Assembly: GCA_900100895.1 (NCBI GenBank) | Contig: FMTX01000018.1 | Coordinates: forward strand, 1-64,000 | Length of the DNA: 64,000 nt | Source of the DNA: Lachnospiraceae bacterium YSD2013 | GTDB lineage: Bacteria; Bacillota; Clostridia; Lachnospirales; Lachnospiraceae | Reading direction: 5' to 3' | Shown: positions 32,878-41,377 of the stretch, piece after piece | Numbering within the stretch: the first letter of the stretch is position 1 | Layout of the letters: each line of letters starts with the position of its first letter | Notes under the pieces: generated by a model | Seen by the model: the letters and a program-made list of their open reading frames with translations, nothing else | Told to the model about the DNA's origin: nothing | Databases searched by the model: none | Translations under genes and position numbers: made by a program

Positions 32878-34899
32878 TTATACATCAAGCCAGTAGTTTT
32901 TTTCAACTATGCTGACGGTGTTGTCTTTTTTCTCAAGGGAAAGCACCACGTCTGCGGTGTCGGCGCTGTCTGCGAGGGTAGCGTTCTGAGCCTTAATGAG
33001 GAGCTCGAGATAGCGTCTTGCGTTAAACTCGGAATACAGGACTTTGGTCACGTCGTCGTAGCCAAGTTCAGTATAGCTGCCTTTATTTAAGTATTCTTTG
33101 CCCACAAAAATCACGCGGCGAAGCTTGGTATCAAGCCACGCATATTCAAGGCGGCTTGACTGAAGCGCTGTTATATCATGGTTAAAGAAACAATTCTTTC
33201 TGTCATAAAGCTCCACTTTGACGCCCAGTTTCTTAACCGCCATCATGCCGGTGAAGCCTTCGGAAAGGTCGGTAAAATTGTGCTTGGGCTCCGTGTAAAA
33301 ATCGTCCACCACGAAACGCACGTAGTGAGGAAGCTCTCCGTTACGAAGATCGACATCAATATACTCGGCCGCGTTGCTGTGAGTAACGTCGCCGGAAGTC
33401 GCCATACCGCTGTCTCTGAACTCTCCGTTCCAGCCGATATGCACCGATTCCTCTCTGCCGTCAAAATACCCTTCGGCATGAAGGTCAAGGTCGGCGCGCT
33501 CTTCGACAGAGTTCCAGTACACGAAGAATCGCACGGTTGTAGCCTCATCGGGAATCTTATAAGCGAATCCGCTCTGAAGGTAACCCGTAAGCGCACTCTT
33601 ATCATTGCCCGCAATCGTGGAGCGGGAAAGGTCCACGTCGCCTTCATCGATATAAACCTTCTTACCCTGCCAGCCGGTGTCAACGTGCTTCAGCTTCTCT
33701 TCCATGAGGCGCAGGAAAATGTTATAAATCTGCAGTCTCTCGCGCTCATAGCTTTCGAAAGGATGGCCAAAGAACACAAGGCAAGTGTTGAGAGTCTGCG
33801 CACTGAGATTCCCTGCCACAGGCAAAAGTCGCGAAAGAATCTCGTACTCACCGTAACCAAGCTTAATAAGACGGTTAATCTTCCTAAGCATAAGTCCTGG
33901 GCGTTTCGCAAGAAAGTCTAATGCCTCCTCGGAACGAAGCTTAAGCAGTGCATCTACCTGAGCCTCGAAAGACTTAAGTTCGCCTGCTCTGAGCCCGCGT
34001 ATTGCCTCGGAGAACTCAGGGTTCTTCGAGAAACGGTTAAAGTCTATAACAGTGAGCAATTTTATGATTCGCTCACCCTTCTTGATACTAAGCTTCAGGT
34101 TCTCTCTGAAGTCGCCTGCGCCGTAAGACTCAAACATGCGCACGAGTTTCTTTTTCTCCGAGGTGCGAAGGTGGAAACGTTTATGAGTAATCAGGTAATC
34201 CGCACACTTCCACACGTCGCCCGTGTGCTTGCAGAATACCTTCATGGAGTCGATGAAATCCTCAGTCTCAAGCGTGTCAAAACCAATCGCAAAGAGCGCC
34301 ATCAGGTTCTGCTTAAAGGGCACCTTAAGCTCTGAAAGCCAGGGTTTACCCAGCTCGTGCTTGTAGGCAAGAGCCACATAAGTCTTATCGTCCTGCGACA
34401 TGCGTTCTTTTTTCGAAAGAACTTTCTCCAGGCAGTAACGATATGCATCGCTTTCGTCTACAACCGTAAGAAACTTAAGGTTCAAAAGCGCATCGTCCTT
34501 CTCTGTCTTCGCGGTATCGGGAGTGTCCGGGAGCCAGCCCTTCTTAATCTTCACGCCGTACCAACGCTCAAGGCCGTAGGTGGACGTATAGTGACATATC
34601 TGGTGGAATCGGAAGGTCGCCTCGTCGATATTCATAAGAGTCGTGGGGAAATCGGGGTACATGGGCTTTGCGCCGTGCATGTCGCCAATGCCCTCTATAT
34701 CTTTGTAAACAGTCTCAAGTGTATCGGAAGTCGCAAGCTTCATAAGTGCTTCCGCGCCCAAAGAAAACCCGAGTGTCCCCAGATTTTCATTGGCCGTAAC
34801 CGCCATTAGAAGACGGTCGTCCGTAAGCTCGTGACTGCCGGCCTTCTTGATAACCACTGTTCTGAATGCTGCGAAAAGATACTTTTCAAAATCTGTCAT
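32878..34899 (-). CDS. Large protein with C-terminal TerD-like domain (MXAN_6230/SCO0854-like)
   Basis: About 673 residues. The N-terminal two thirds are helical with no recognised catalytic motif. From about residue 420 the sequence VRFFVYWNS...ADLDLHAEGYF...TSGDVTHSNAAEYIDVDL matches the TerD-like pattern of Asp-rich calcium-binding stress proteins, in the arrangement of the MXAN_6230/SCO0854 family. No RING-type cysteine cluster was found here. The start is uncertain: a GTG at 34956 keeps the frame open, but ATG 34899 is more usual. Function is unknown; TerD-type proteins are linked to stress and vesicle processes. Confidence 0.6.
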   Translation of the reverse strand: MTDFEKYLFAAFRTVVIKKAGSHELTDDRLLMAVTANENLGTLGFSLGAEALMKLATSDTLETVYKDIEGIGDMHGAKPMYPDFPTTLMNIDEATFRFHQICHYTSTYGLERWYGVKIKKGWLPDTPDTAKTEKDDALLNLKFLTVVDESDAYRYCLEKVLSKKERMSQDDKTYVALAYKHELGKPWLSELKVPFKQNLMALFAIGFDTLETEDFIDSMKVFCKHTGDVWKCADYLITHKRFHLRTSEKKKLVRMFESYGAGDFRENLKLSIKKGERIIKLLTVIDFNRFSKNPEFSEAIRGLRAGELKSFEAQVDALLKLRSEEALDFLAKRPGLMLRKINRLIKLGYGEYEILSRLLPVAGNLSAQTLNTCLVFFGHPFESYERERLQIYNIFLRLMEEKLKHVDTGWQGKKVYIDEGDVDLSRSTIAGNDKSALTGYLQSGFAYKIPDEATTVRFFVYWNSVEERADLDLHAEGYFDGREESVHIGWNGEFRDSGMATSGDVTHSNAAEYIDVDLRNGELPHYVRFVVDDFYTEPKHNFTDLSEGFTGMMAVKKLGVKVELYDRKNCFFNHDITALQSSRLEYAWLDTKLRRVIFVGKEYLNKGSYTELGYDDVTKVLYSEFNARRYLELLIKAQNATLADSADTADVVLSLEKKDNTVSIVEKNYWLDV

Positions 34900-34957
34900 T
34901 ACGTGTCTTAAGCCCCCGGGTAAAAAAGGATTTTCTTTCTTTTTCCAATATAACACA

Positions 34958-34985
34958 AAAGGGCCAGCCTTGCGACTGACCCTGT
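34958..34985 (-). terminator. Terminator of the lipoprotein gene at 35000
   Basis: AGGGCCAG and CTGACCCT pair around CCTTGCGA; TTTTGTGTTA follows on the minus strand. Confidence 0.7.
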
Positions 34986-34999
34986 GGTTTAATACTTAT

Positions 35000-35983
35000 T
35001 TATTTGTAGCCTAACTCAGCGAGGCGCTCGGCCATAATCTTCTGGGATTCTTCTTCGGATACCACTTTGATTCCGGCTTTTTCAAATGCCTGTCCGATAG
35101 GGCTTGCGGCGTCGTATTCTTCACCGTCGTAGCCTTTGTATAAGGTTACCATGATGTCCTCAGCCTTGGGCTGCTCTTTAAGAGTGCTTAGTGAAACATT
35201 GAGTTTGTCTATATCAAGGCCGCTTAAATCAACCTTAACAGTGTCTGTGGTTAAACCTACGTAGAATTCTTCGGTTGCGATTTCACTGTCTTCCTCCCAC
35301 TTGGAGATGAACTTAAAGTCTCCGTCAGCGGTAATAAAGCCGACTTCTCCGCAATGTACACTTGCTCCTGCGGAACCGCCACTCATGATGAATCCGTCGA
35401 GGCCGACTGTAGTTTCGGAACGTGACCAGCTGTCGCCGTCGTAAGCGATCTTTAACTTGCCGTCTTTCTCAACAACTACCATATCTACGGTAAAATTCTC
35501 GATTCCTTCAACAGGAAGCTCGATTCGAACGTGAAGTTCTTTCTTGCCGTCTGAGCCGGCGTCGATGTATTCCTTGCTAATCTCGCCGAGTGTTGGGCGC
35601 TTGTCCCAGCCGTTTGCTTCCATGAAGTCGGAAAGATTGTCAATAATCTCGTTAAGTGTATATGCCTCGCCTGCGGTCATCGCATCGGTAAATACATAGT
35701 ACTGACCCTTATCGCCTTCTGCGGTTACGGTGGCCTTTACCTCACCATTCATAAATCCGTCAAACAGTTCCTCGCTGTTAAGCGCCTCTCCCTCTGCGGA
35801 AGTGCTTGCGCTTGTGTCAACGGAAGCCTCTGTAGATGCCTCGCTGCTTACCGATGTCTCTGTGCTTACGATAGGTGTCTCGCTGATTGTAATGTCTGTA
35901 GCCGACGCGTCCTTCTTATCACATCCTGCCAAAGAAAGCATGAGTGCTGCCGTCAATGCTACTGAAAGTATTCTTCTTTTCAT
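35000..35983 (-). CDS. Lipoprotein of unknown function
   Basis: A 327-residue lipoprotein. The signal peptide ends with lipobox SLAGC (Cys near residue 20), followed by a Ser/Thr/Glu/Ala linker up to about residue 65. The rest is beta-rich with one cysteine and no recognised domain. The start is set at 35983 because GGAG lies 11 nt upstream and the signal peptide begins there; the frame continues upstream without support. It is a single-gene unit with a terminator. Confidence 0.75.
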   Translation of the reverse strand: MKRRILSVALTAALMLSLAGCDKKDASATDITISETPIVSTETSVSSEASTEASVDTSASTSAEGEALNSEELFDGFMNGEVKATVTAEGDKGQYYVFTDAMTAGEAYTLNEIIDNLSDFMEANGWDKRPTLGEISKEYIDAGSDGKKELHVRIELPVEGIENFTVDMVVVEKDGKLKIAYDGDSWSRSETTVGLDGFIMSGGSAGASVHCGEVGFITADGDFKFISKWEEDSEIATEEFYVGLTTDTVKVDLSGLDIDKLNVSLSTLKEQPKAEDIMVTLYKGYDGEEYDAASPIGQAFEKAGIKVVSEEESQKIMAERLAELGYK

Positions 35984-36104
35984 ACTTTTATACTCCTCTC
36001 TTCTAAAATACATCCTCAAGTATATTGCACAATTATTAATATCTCCATAACATTCTCGCCAAAAATATATTAAAATCCTTACATTTTTGATGTATAATTT
36101 CCTC

Positions 36105-36491
36105 ATGGCCGATTTAATATTTGATGCAAGAAAAATAATGGTATACGAAGATTTGAAGTACTTATCGGATTTCTGCGGTAAGCCTGCGGGCTTTGCGGAT
36201 GAGCTCTGGAGCGAGTTTTTAAAGCACCCCGATTTGTACGAAGAGTTTCTTTACTATATAGATAACAAGAGTCTTAAGGATAAGTTTGAGTTCCGCGGTT
36301 ATTTCTTAACGGATATTTACGTATATCTCCTAGGAGAATACAAGATGTTTAAGGATATCGGCAAGAACGGTTCCGAATGCAGCAAGGAATGGCTGATACT
36401 TGAGACCTTCATGGAAATGACCAAGCTTATGAGCGACCCCGATAATTACATCAAGAAGCTTGATGCGGGACGGGGAATGGATATTATGTGA
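36105..36491 (+). CDS. Conserved hypothetical protein, about 128 residues
   Basis: Not recognised. The product is acidic and helical, with clusters of aromatic residues (LYEEFLYYIDN, YFLTDIYVYLLGEY, EWLILETFMEMTKLM). No signal peptide or membrane segment. The start is unsure, as no good ribosome-binding site precedes the possible ATG codons (36087, 36105, 36138). It is divergent from the lipoprotein gene at 35983. Codon use and the even spread of hydrophobic residues support a real gene. Confidence 0.65.
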   Translation: MADLIFDARKIMVYEDLKYLSDFCGKPAGFADELWSEFLKHPDLYEEFLYYIDNKSLKDKFEFRGYFLTDIYVYLLGEYKMFKDIGKNGSECSKEWLILETFMEMTKLMSDPDNYIKKLDAGRGMDIM

Positions 36492-36534
36492 TTAACGGGA
36501 GTCCGGTAGCGGGCTCCTTTCTTTGGCTTAAAAA

Positions 36535-36821
36535 AGGCAAAAATATGGAGAGGACATCCTGCTGTTACTGATGCCCTCTCCTAAAGAAATATCTCGTCCA
36601 ATGGACTAATCCTGCCTTTCTCTTCCTATCTTTCCACGTATTGTTTTGTACTCGTTGTACTTGGCGTCCTGTATCCAACCGCCTGTATTACTATGTACTC
36701 GATCTAAGAAGTGATATATATTGGATTTAAATTAAGTAGTAAGGTGGACTGTACCTCCTTTTCTTAAGATCTGTATTAAGTTTTGTTCTCTTCCTTTCTG
36801 AAGATTCTCTCTTCTGTTTGT
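36535..36821 (-). ncRNA. Candidate noncoding RNA (orphan transcription unit)
   Basis: A strong promoter at 36828-36856 and a hairpin terminator at 36547-36581 (GGAGAGGACATC pairing with GATGCCCTCTCC, then T-rich on the minus strand) frame about 280 nt. The transcript would contain no ATG before the terminator and no convincing gene, is purine-rich, and has local stems such as GGCG...CGCC and GTCC...GGAC. A Shine-Dalgarno-like AGGAGGT is present but no start codon follows it. It does not match tmRNA, RNase P RNA or SRP RNA as far as I can see by eye. Confidence 0.5.
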
Positions 36822-36827
36822 ATCTAG

Positions 36828-36856
36828 ACTATATCATTTTGCCGTTAAATTGTCAA
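36828..36856 (-). promoter_or_regulatory. Near-consensus sigma-A promoter of the candidate ncRNA
   Basis: On the minus strand, TTGACA (36856-36851), a 17-bp spacer and TATAGT (36833-36828). No protein gene starts within 1 kb downstream on this strand. Confidence 0.75.
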
Positions 36857-36994
36857 GTAACTTTATAATTTCTTAATAAATTTATAGTTAATTATGCCGT
36901 TATAGTCTGAATTGTCTTTACATTTTGATTCTTTTGAACAATTCAAACTGTTACGGAAATTGATTTCCCATAAAATATAGGGTTCCGGGTGGGC
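36857..36994. other. AT-rich gap upstream of the candidate ncRNA
   Basis: About 140 bases with no gene, between the ncRNA promoter and the aspartate kinase terminator. It contains A/T tracts and one TTCTTTTG motif (around 36932) but nothing else recognisable. Confidence 0.5.
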
Positions 36995-36996
36995 GC

Positions 36997-37025
36997 AAAA
37001 AAGGCACCTAAAAAGGTGCCCTTTT
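36997..37025 (-). terminator. Terminator of the aspartate kinase gene
   Basis: AAGGCACC and GGTGCCCTT form a stem around TAAAAA; TTTTTTGCGC follows on the minus strand. Confidence 0.8.
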
Positions 37026-37048
37026 GTCTGAAAACTAAGTTCAATTTA

Positions 37049-38377
37049 TCAGAGTCTTGCTACTACAAAAATATCATAAATGGCCTTGATGGCTGCTTCG
37101 AAATCTGCGTTGTCAACACCGATGATGATGTTTAACTCACTGGAGCCCTGATCGATCATCTTAACGTTAACGTCTGCGTGAGCAAGTGCCGAGAAGATAC
37201 GACCTGCGGTACCGCGGGTGGACTTCATGCCGCGACCTACGACTGCGATAAGTGCGAGGTCTGCTTCAATCTCGATGGTGTCCGGATCTGCAAGGCGGTG
37301 AATAGCGGATACCACCTGCTGCTCCTTGTCCATGAACTCGTCCTGATGTACGAATACTGTCATGGTATCGATACCTGAAGGCATATGCTCAAAGGAAATT
37401 CCGCTGTCTTCGAAAGCCTGAAGAACCTTTCTGCCGAATCCGACTTCGGAGTTCATCATGTCTTTCTCTATATTAATAGAACAAAAGCCTTTACGTCCTG
37501 CCACACCGGTGATGGTGTACTTGGACTTCTGGCAGGTACTCTCAACAATCCATGTACCGCCGTCCTGAGGGGAATTGGTATTGCGAATGTTAATCGGGAT
37601 ACCCTCGCGTCTTACGGGGAAGATAGCGTCTTCGTGAAGAACGCCTGCGCCCATGTATGAAAGCTCGCGAAGCTCTCTGTAAGTGATTGTCTCGATAACT
37701 TCGGGATTCTCGATGATACGGGGATCTGCGATAAGGAAGCCCGATACGTCTGTCCAGTTCTCGTATACGTCAGCCTTGCAAGCTCTTGCAACGATGGAAC
37801 CGGTGATGTCGGAACCGCCTCTTGAAAATGTCTTGATGGTGCCGTCGGGTAAAGAACCGTAGAAGCCGGGAATTACGGCATTCACACAGGTCTTAAGCTT
37901 CTCGGACAAAACCTTGTTGGTAAGCTCGGAATCAAAATCGCCGTTCGCTGTAAACTTAATAACCTCAGCCGCATCGATGAACTCATATCCGAGATAGTCT
38001 GCCATGATGATACCGTTTAAGTATTCACCCCTGGAAGCTGCGTAGTCGCGGCCTGCCTTCTTAATGAAGTTCTCGCGGATTACCTTAAACTCATCGTCCA
38101 AAGAAAGCTTAAGTGAAAGTCCGTCGATAATCTCCTGGTAACGAGCCTTGATATCCGCAAGGTCCGCATCCATCTTCTCTACTCCGCCCTTGCCTGATAC
38201 GTTTGCATAGCAGGCATAAAGCATATCAGTTACCTTTTTATCTTTGGAAAAACGCTTACCGGGGGCGGAAGGAACTACGAAATGTCTGTCCTTATCATCG
38301 GTAATGATCTTTCCTACCTTCTTAAACTGCTCAGCACTCGCAAGGGAGCTGCCGCCGAATTTAACAACTTTATTCAT
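37049..38377 (-). CDS. Aspartate kinase
   Basis: Phosphorylates aspartate, the first step towards lysine, threonine and methionine. A 442-residue monofunctional enzyme. VVKFGGSSLA at the N-terminus and TFSRGGSDITGSIVARA are the kinase motifs; two ACT domains follow (residues 300-440), with VVGRGMKSTRGTAGRIF and NVKMIDQGSSELNIIIGV, the usual site of feedback control. It is downstream of homoserine dehydrogenase (42-nt gap) and an ACT protein, and is probably in one operon. Confidence 0.93.
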   Translation of the reverse strand: MNKVVKFGGSSLASAEQFKKVGKIITDDKDRHFVVPSAPGKRFSKDKKVTDMLYACYANVSGKGGVEKMDADLADIKARYQEIIDGLSLKLSLDDEFKVIRENFIKKAGRDYAASRGEYLNGIIMADYLGYEFIDAAEVIKFTANGDFDSELTNKVLSEKLKTCVNAVIPGFYGSLPDGTIKTFSRGGSDITGSIVARACKADVYENWTDVSGFLIADPRIIENPEVIETITYRELRELSYMGAGVLHEDAIFPVRREGIPINIRNTNSPQDGGTWIVESTCQKSKYTITGVAGRKGFCSINIEKDMMNSEVGFGRKVLQAFEDSGISFEHMPSGIDTMTVFVHQDEFMDKEQQVVSAIHRLADPDTIEIEADLALIAVVGRGMKSTRGTAGRIFSALAHADVNVKMIDQGSSELNIIIGVDNADFEAAIKAIYDIFVVARL

Positions 38378-38419
38378 ATATTCACCTCACAGCAGAGAAC
38401 ACTCCGGCTCTCTACACCT

Positions 38420-39628
38420 TTATTTTTCCACTCTTAAGTAATTAAGGGTAGTACCCATTTTTGCTTTTTTGCTTGCAAAATCTGCTTCGGAAAGTTCCGT
38501 AGTCATAAATGCATACTCGTCAAAGAATCCTGCATCAACTTCCGTAACCTCTCCGTCGAAAGCATTGATTGCATCCTGCTTAAGCTCAGCGCCTACACGG
38601 ACAAAGAAAACTTTCTTCGACGCCTGATATCCGGGAAGGTTAATCTCTTCGTCAATCCAGTTGCAGGGAATGTGCCTGCCGTTATTCTTGGCACACTCAA
38701 CCACATCGCCGCATACAGCGCTGGCGGTGGGAAGCTTGCCGGCGCCGCGACCCATAAACATCGCATCGTCTAACATATTGCCGCGTACAAGAATTGCATT
38801 GTAAACATCGTCAACATTGTAAAGGGGATTGCCCTTCTTAACAAGGTAAGGAGCCACAAGAGCAAAAGCACCTGTAGGTCTGTCCTCGTACTTGGCAAGA
38901 AGCTTAATCTTCATTTTAAGCTGTTCCGCATACTTAATGTCGCGGGCGGTAATATTGGTAATACCTTCGGTGGGAACCTTGGCAAAATCAACGGTCTTGC
39001 CACATACCACCGAAGCTAAAATTGCTATCTTTCTCGCTGCATCGTGACCTTCGATGTCAGCCTCGGGATGAAGCTCTGCGTAGCCGAGTGCCTGAGCTTC
39101 CTTAAGTACTGCGTCAAAGTCGGAGCCTTCGTAAGTCATCTTGGTAAGCATGTAGTTGGTGGTACCGTTAACGATACCTACAACGCTTAAAATATGGTCT
39201 GCGGTAACTGAGCTCTCAAGTGCTCTGATAATCGGAATACCGCCGCCTGTGGAAGCCTCGAACTTGTAAGAACAGTTATGAGCCTTGGCAAGCTCGATAA
39301 GTTCGGGACCGTGAAGAGCCACAAGCTCTTTATTGGAAGTGCAGACGCTCTTGCCTGCCTCAAGTGCCATCTTGGTATACTTGTAAGCGTAAGTCGCGCC
39401 ACCCATTGTCTCGCACACGATGTCGATTTCGGGATCGTTAACAATCGCTTCAACCTCGTGAACCACAAGCTTTTCAAAAGGGTCGCCGGGGAACTCTCTT
39501 AAGTCAAGAATCGCCTTAACCTTAACGTCGTCTCCCACATTCTTCTTAATTACTTCCGCGTTCTCAGTAAGTACCTCTACAACGCCGCTTCCGACGGTGC
39601 CGTAGCCAAAAACTCCAACATTAATCAT
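38420..39628 (-). CDS. hom: Homoserine dehydrogenase
   Basis: Reduces aspartate semialdehyde to homoserine. A 402-residue enzyme with the Rossmann motif VGVFGYGTVGSGVVEVL, TSNKELVALHGPEL, and the family signature IEGHDAARKIAILASV. The C-terminus is shorter than in forms with a full ACT domain; instead an ACT protein is encoded separately just upstream (39664), so regulation may act between proteins. Between the ACT gene and aspartate kinase, in the same direction. Confidence 0.93.
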   Translation of the reverse strand: MINVGVFGYGTVGSGVVEVLTENAEVIKKNVGDDVKVKAILDLREFPGDPFEKLVVHEVEAIVNDPEIDIVCETMGGATYAYKYTKMALEAGKSVCTSNKELVALHGPELIELAKAHNCSYKFEASTGGGIPIIRALESSVTADHILSVVGIVNGTTNYMLTKMTYEGSDFDAVLKEAQALGYAELHPEADIEGHDAARKIAILASVVCGKTVDFAKVPTEGITNITARDIKYAEQLKMKIKLLAKYEDRPTGAFALVAPYLVKKGNPLYNVDDVYNAILVRGNMLDDAMFMGRGAGKLPTASAVCGDVVECAKNNGRHIPCNWIDEEINLPGYQASKKVFFVRVGAELKQDAINAFDGEVTEVDAGFFDEYAFMTTELSEADFASKKAKMGTTLNYLRVEK

Positions 39629-39663
39629 TTCAACCGATATCCTTTACATTTATAATTTCTTGC

Positions 39664-40107
39664 CTATTCTTTGGCAATAATTTTTACATAGTGAATGCCG
39701 CGCTGGGCTTCCATTTCTTCAAGCATCTGCGATACGTCGAGGGTCGTCTCGAGAATCTGTATGCTTATGGACAAAGAAGCCATTCCGTTAATCGGAATAC
39801 TCTGGTGAATCGTTAAGATGTTGGCGCCGTGATCGGCGATAATCTTGAGGACGTCCGAAAGTACGCCGGGCTCATCGTCCATTTGAAATGTAATTGTAAT
39901 CGTGGTACCCTGAGAGTTGTCGTGGAACTCCATTATGTCGTCCTTGTATTTGTAAAAAGAAGAACGACTGATGCCCACCTGTTCCACCGCTTCCTGAATG
40001 GTGGAAACCTTGTGGGTTTCTAAAAGTCTCTTAGCCTCTACAACGCTAAGTAACACCTCGGGAACCGCCTTTTTTCTCAGTACGTAGTATTCAGATTTCT
40101 CTGCCAT
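39664..40107 (-). CDS. ACT domain protein (PheB/UPF0735-like)
   Basis: A 147-residue protein with an N-terminal segment that resembles a helix-turn-helix (STIQEAVEQVGISRSSFYKYKDD) and a C-terminal ACT domain (TITFQMDDEPGVLSDVLKII). This layout is the UPF0735/PheB family common next to hom in Bacillota. It probably senses an amino acid and may regulate the hom and aspartate kinase genes or enzymes. AAGGAAG precedes the ATG. First gene of the operon. Confidence 0.88.
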   Translation of the reverse strand: MAEKSEYYVLRKKAVPEVLLSVVEAKRLLETHKVSTIQEAVEQVGISRSSFYKYKDDIMEFHDNSQGTTITITFQMDDEPGVLSDVLKIIADHGANILTIHQSIPINGMASLSISIQILETTLDVSQMLEEMEAQRGIHYVKIIAKE

Positions 40108-40149
40108 GCTTGTCTTCCTTTCGCGTACAGTTGTGCGCTCATGGAAGAT

Positions 40150-40178
40150 AGTCTATCATACGTTCACGCTTTAATCAA
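40150..40178 (-). promoter_or_regulatory. Probable promoter of the ACT-hom-aspartate kinase operon
   Basis: On the minus strand, TTGATT (40178-40173), 17 bp, TAGACT (40155-40150); about 43 nt before the ACT gene start. Confidence 0.5.
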
Positions 40179-40246
40179 CTAAAATCTTTACTATTTTTTG
40201 AGCTCTTTTATCGGGGTTTTGTGCAATTGCCACAAAAGCCTTTAAA

Positions 40247-41230
40247 TCAGTACTTTTTGACGCTTACTTCACCGCTTGAAAGGGTCTCTTCGTGTCCGTC
40301 CTCGTAGCGCACTTGGAGGCCGCACTTGTCGTCGATGCCCGTCACCAGCGCATACTTTTTCTTGGTATTTTCTTTGAACGTTTCTACGCGGACGTACTTG
40401 CCGATGAGCATGGAGAGGTCGCGGTACTCCTGTACAAAGTCGGGGTGATTGCCGTGCACGTAGGAAAGAAGTTCTGTGATAAATTTTGCCGCGAGTTTCT
40501 CTCTTGCGCCTTCCTGTCTTTCTGTCAGTAAGAATCCTGCGATGTCCTTAAGCTTGCCGGGGAAGCCTTCGTAAGGGTCATAGATGTTGGTGCCTGCGCC
40601 GATTACCACGTGGGAAAGGCTCATGTCCTCTACCGAAGCTATGCCTTCGGTGAGAATGCCGGCAACCTTCTTGTCTTCTAAGAATATGTCGTTGACCCAC
40701 TTAATCTTAGTATCGATTCCGAGGGCGCTTTTAATGGACTTGCTGAGAGCTACCGCGGTCATGCAAGTATAGAGTGCTGCTTCCGAAAAGTCTGCCTTGG
40801 GGTAGATAAGGAAGCTCATGTAGAGTCCGGTATCCTTGGGTGAGTAGAACTCGCGTCCTCTTCTGCCTCTGCCTGCGGTCTGTCTGCCGGCGATGAACAC
40901 TGCTTCCTCGCCCGGATGCTCCTTGGCATATTTAAGGGCTTCGTCATTGGTGGAGCCGACTTCGTCGTAGATAAAGAGTTTAGGCGTATTCGCGCCGGTC
41001 TCTGCAAGATAAGTTACTATCTTCTCGGCGTCGATGGATTCCTGCACGGCTTTCAGTCTGTAACCTCTGTTGGTGACTGCCTCGATTTCGTGGCCTTCTT
41101 TTTCCAGAGTCTTGATACCTTTCCAGACTGCCGCGCGGGTTACAAAAAGGCGCTTTGCTATGTCTTCGCCCGAGATAAAGGCGGTGCCGTTTTCTTTTAA
41201 TATGTTAAGAATTTCGTCTTTGGTTTTCAT
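40247..41230 (-). CDS. birA: Bifunctional biotin ligase / biotin operon repressor BirA
   Basis: A 327-residue protein. The N-terminal winged helix (ILNILKENGTAFISGEDIAKRLFVTRAAVWKGI) marks the repressor-type ligase. The catalytic core has GSTNDEALKYA, AGRQTAGRGRRGREFYSP (biotinyl-AMP loop) and KWVNDIFL. It attaches biotin to carboxylases and represses biotin genes when biotin-AMP is abundant. The frame is open upstream to 41395, but ATG 41230 has GGAG upstream and fits the family. Divergent from bioY, with BirA-like sites between. Confidence 0.93.
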   Translation of the reverse strand: MKTKDEILNILKENGTAFISGEDIAKRLFVTRAAVWKGIKTLEKEGHEIEAVTNRGYRLKAVQESIDAEKIVTYLAETGANTPKLFIYDEVGSTNDEALKYAKEHPGEEAVFIAGRQTAGRGRRGREFYSPKDTGLYMSFLIYPKADFSEAALYTCMTAVALSKSIKSALGIDTKIKWVNDIFLEDKKVAGILTEGIASVEDMSLSHVVIGAGTNIYDPYEGFPGKLKDIAGFLLTERQEGAREKLAAKFITELLSYVHGNHPDFVQEYRDLSMLIGKYVRVETFKENTKKKYALVTGIDDKCGLQVRYEDGHEETLSSGEVSVKKY

Positions 41231-41253
41231 AACTTTGTTCTCCGTTTTTCCGA

Positions 41254-41352
41254 GATTGTAAACTTTTAATGTAAACCTCTTGAAATTATCTGCGGGTTTT
41301 CGTACACTCACATAGGTTTGATTGTAAACCACGCGTGATTGATTGTAAACCA
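41254..41352. promoter_or_regulatory. BirA-like operator half-sites between birA and bioY
   Basis: Four TGTAAAC-type half-sites: GATTGTAAAC (41254), AATGTAAACC (41268), GATTGTAAACC (41320) and GATTGTAAACC (41341). The last two are an exact direct repeat 21 bp apart, two helical turns. Clostridial BirA binds TTGTAAACC-type arms; these are the expected targets for control of both divergent genes. Confidence 0.7.
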
Positions 41353-41377
41353 TTTCTTTATCAAGGAGAGTGAATAA

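Noticed and set aside
36590-36790. Possible degenerate protein frames inside the candidate ncRNA
   Set aside because: A 40-codon frame exists on the minus strand but has no start codon near the AGGAGG and a stop in between; base composition differs from coding regions.
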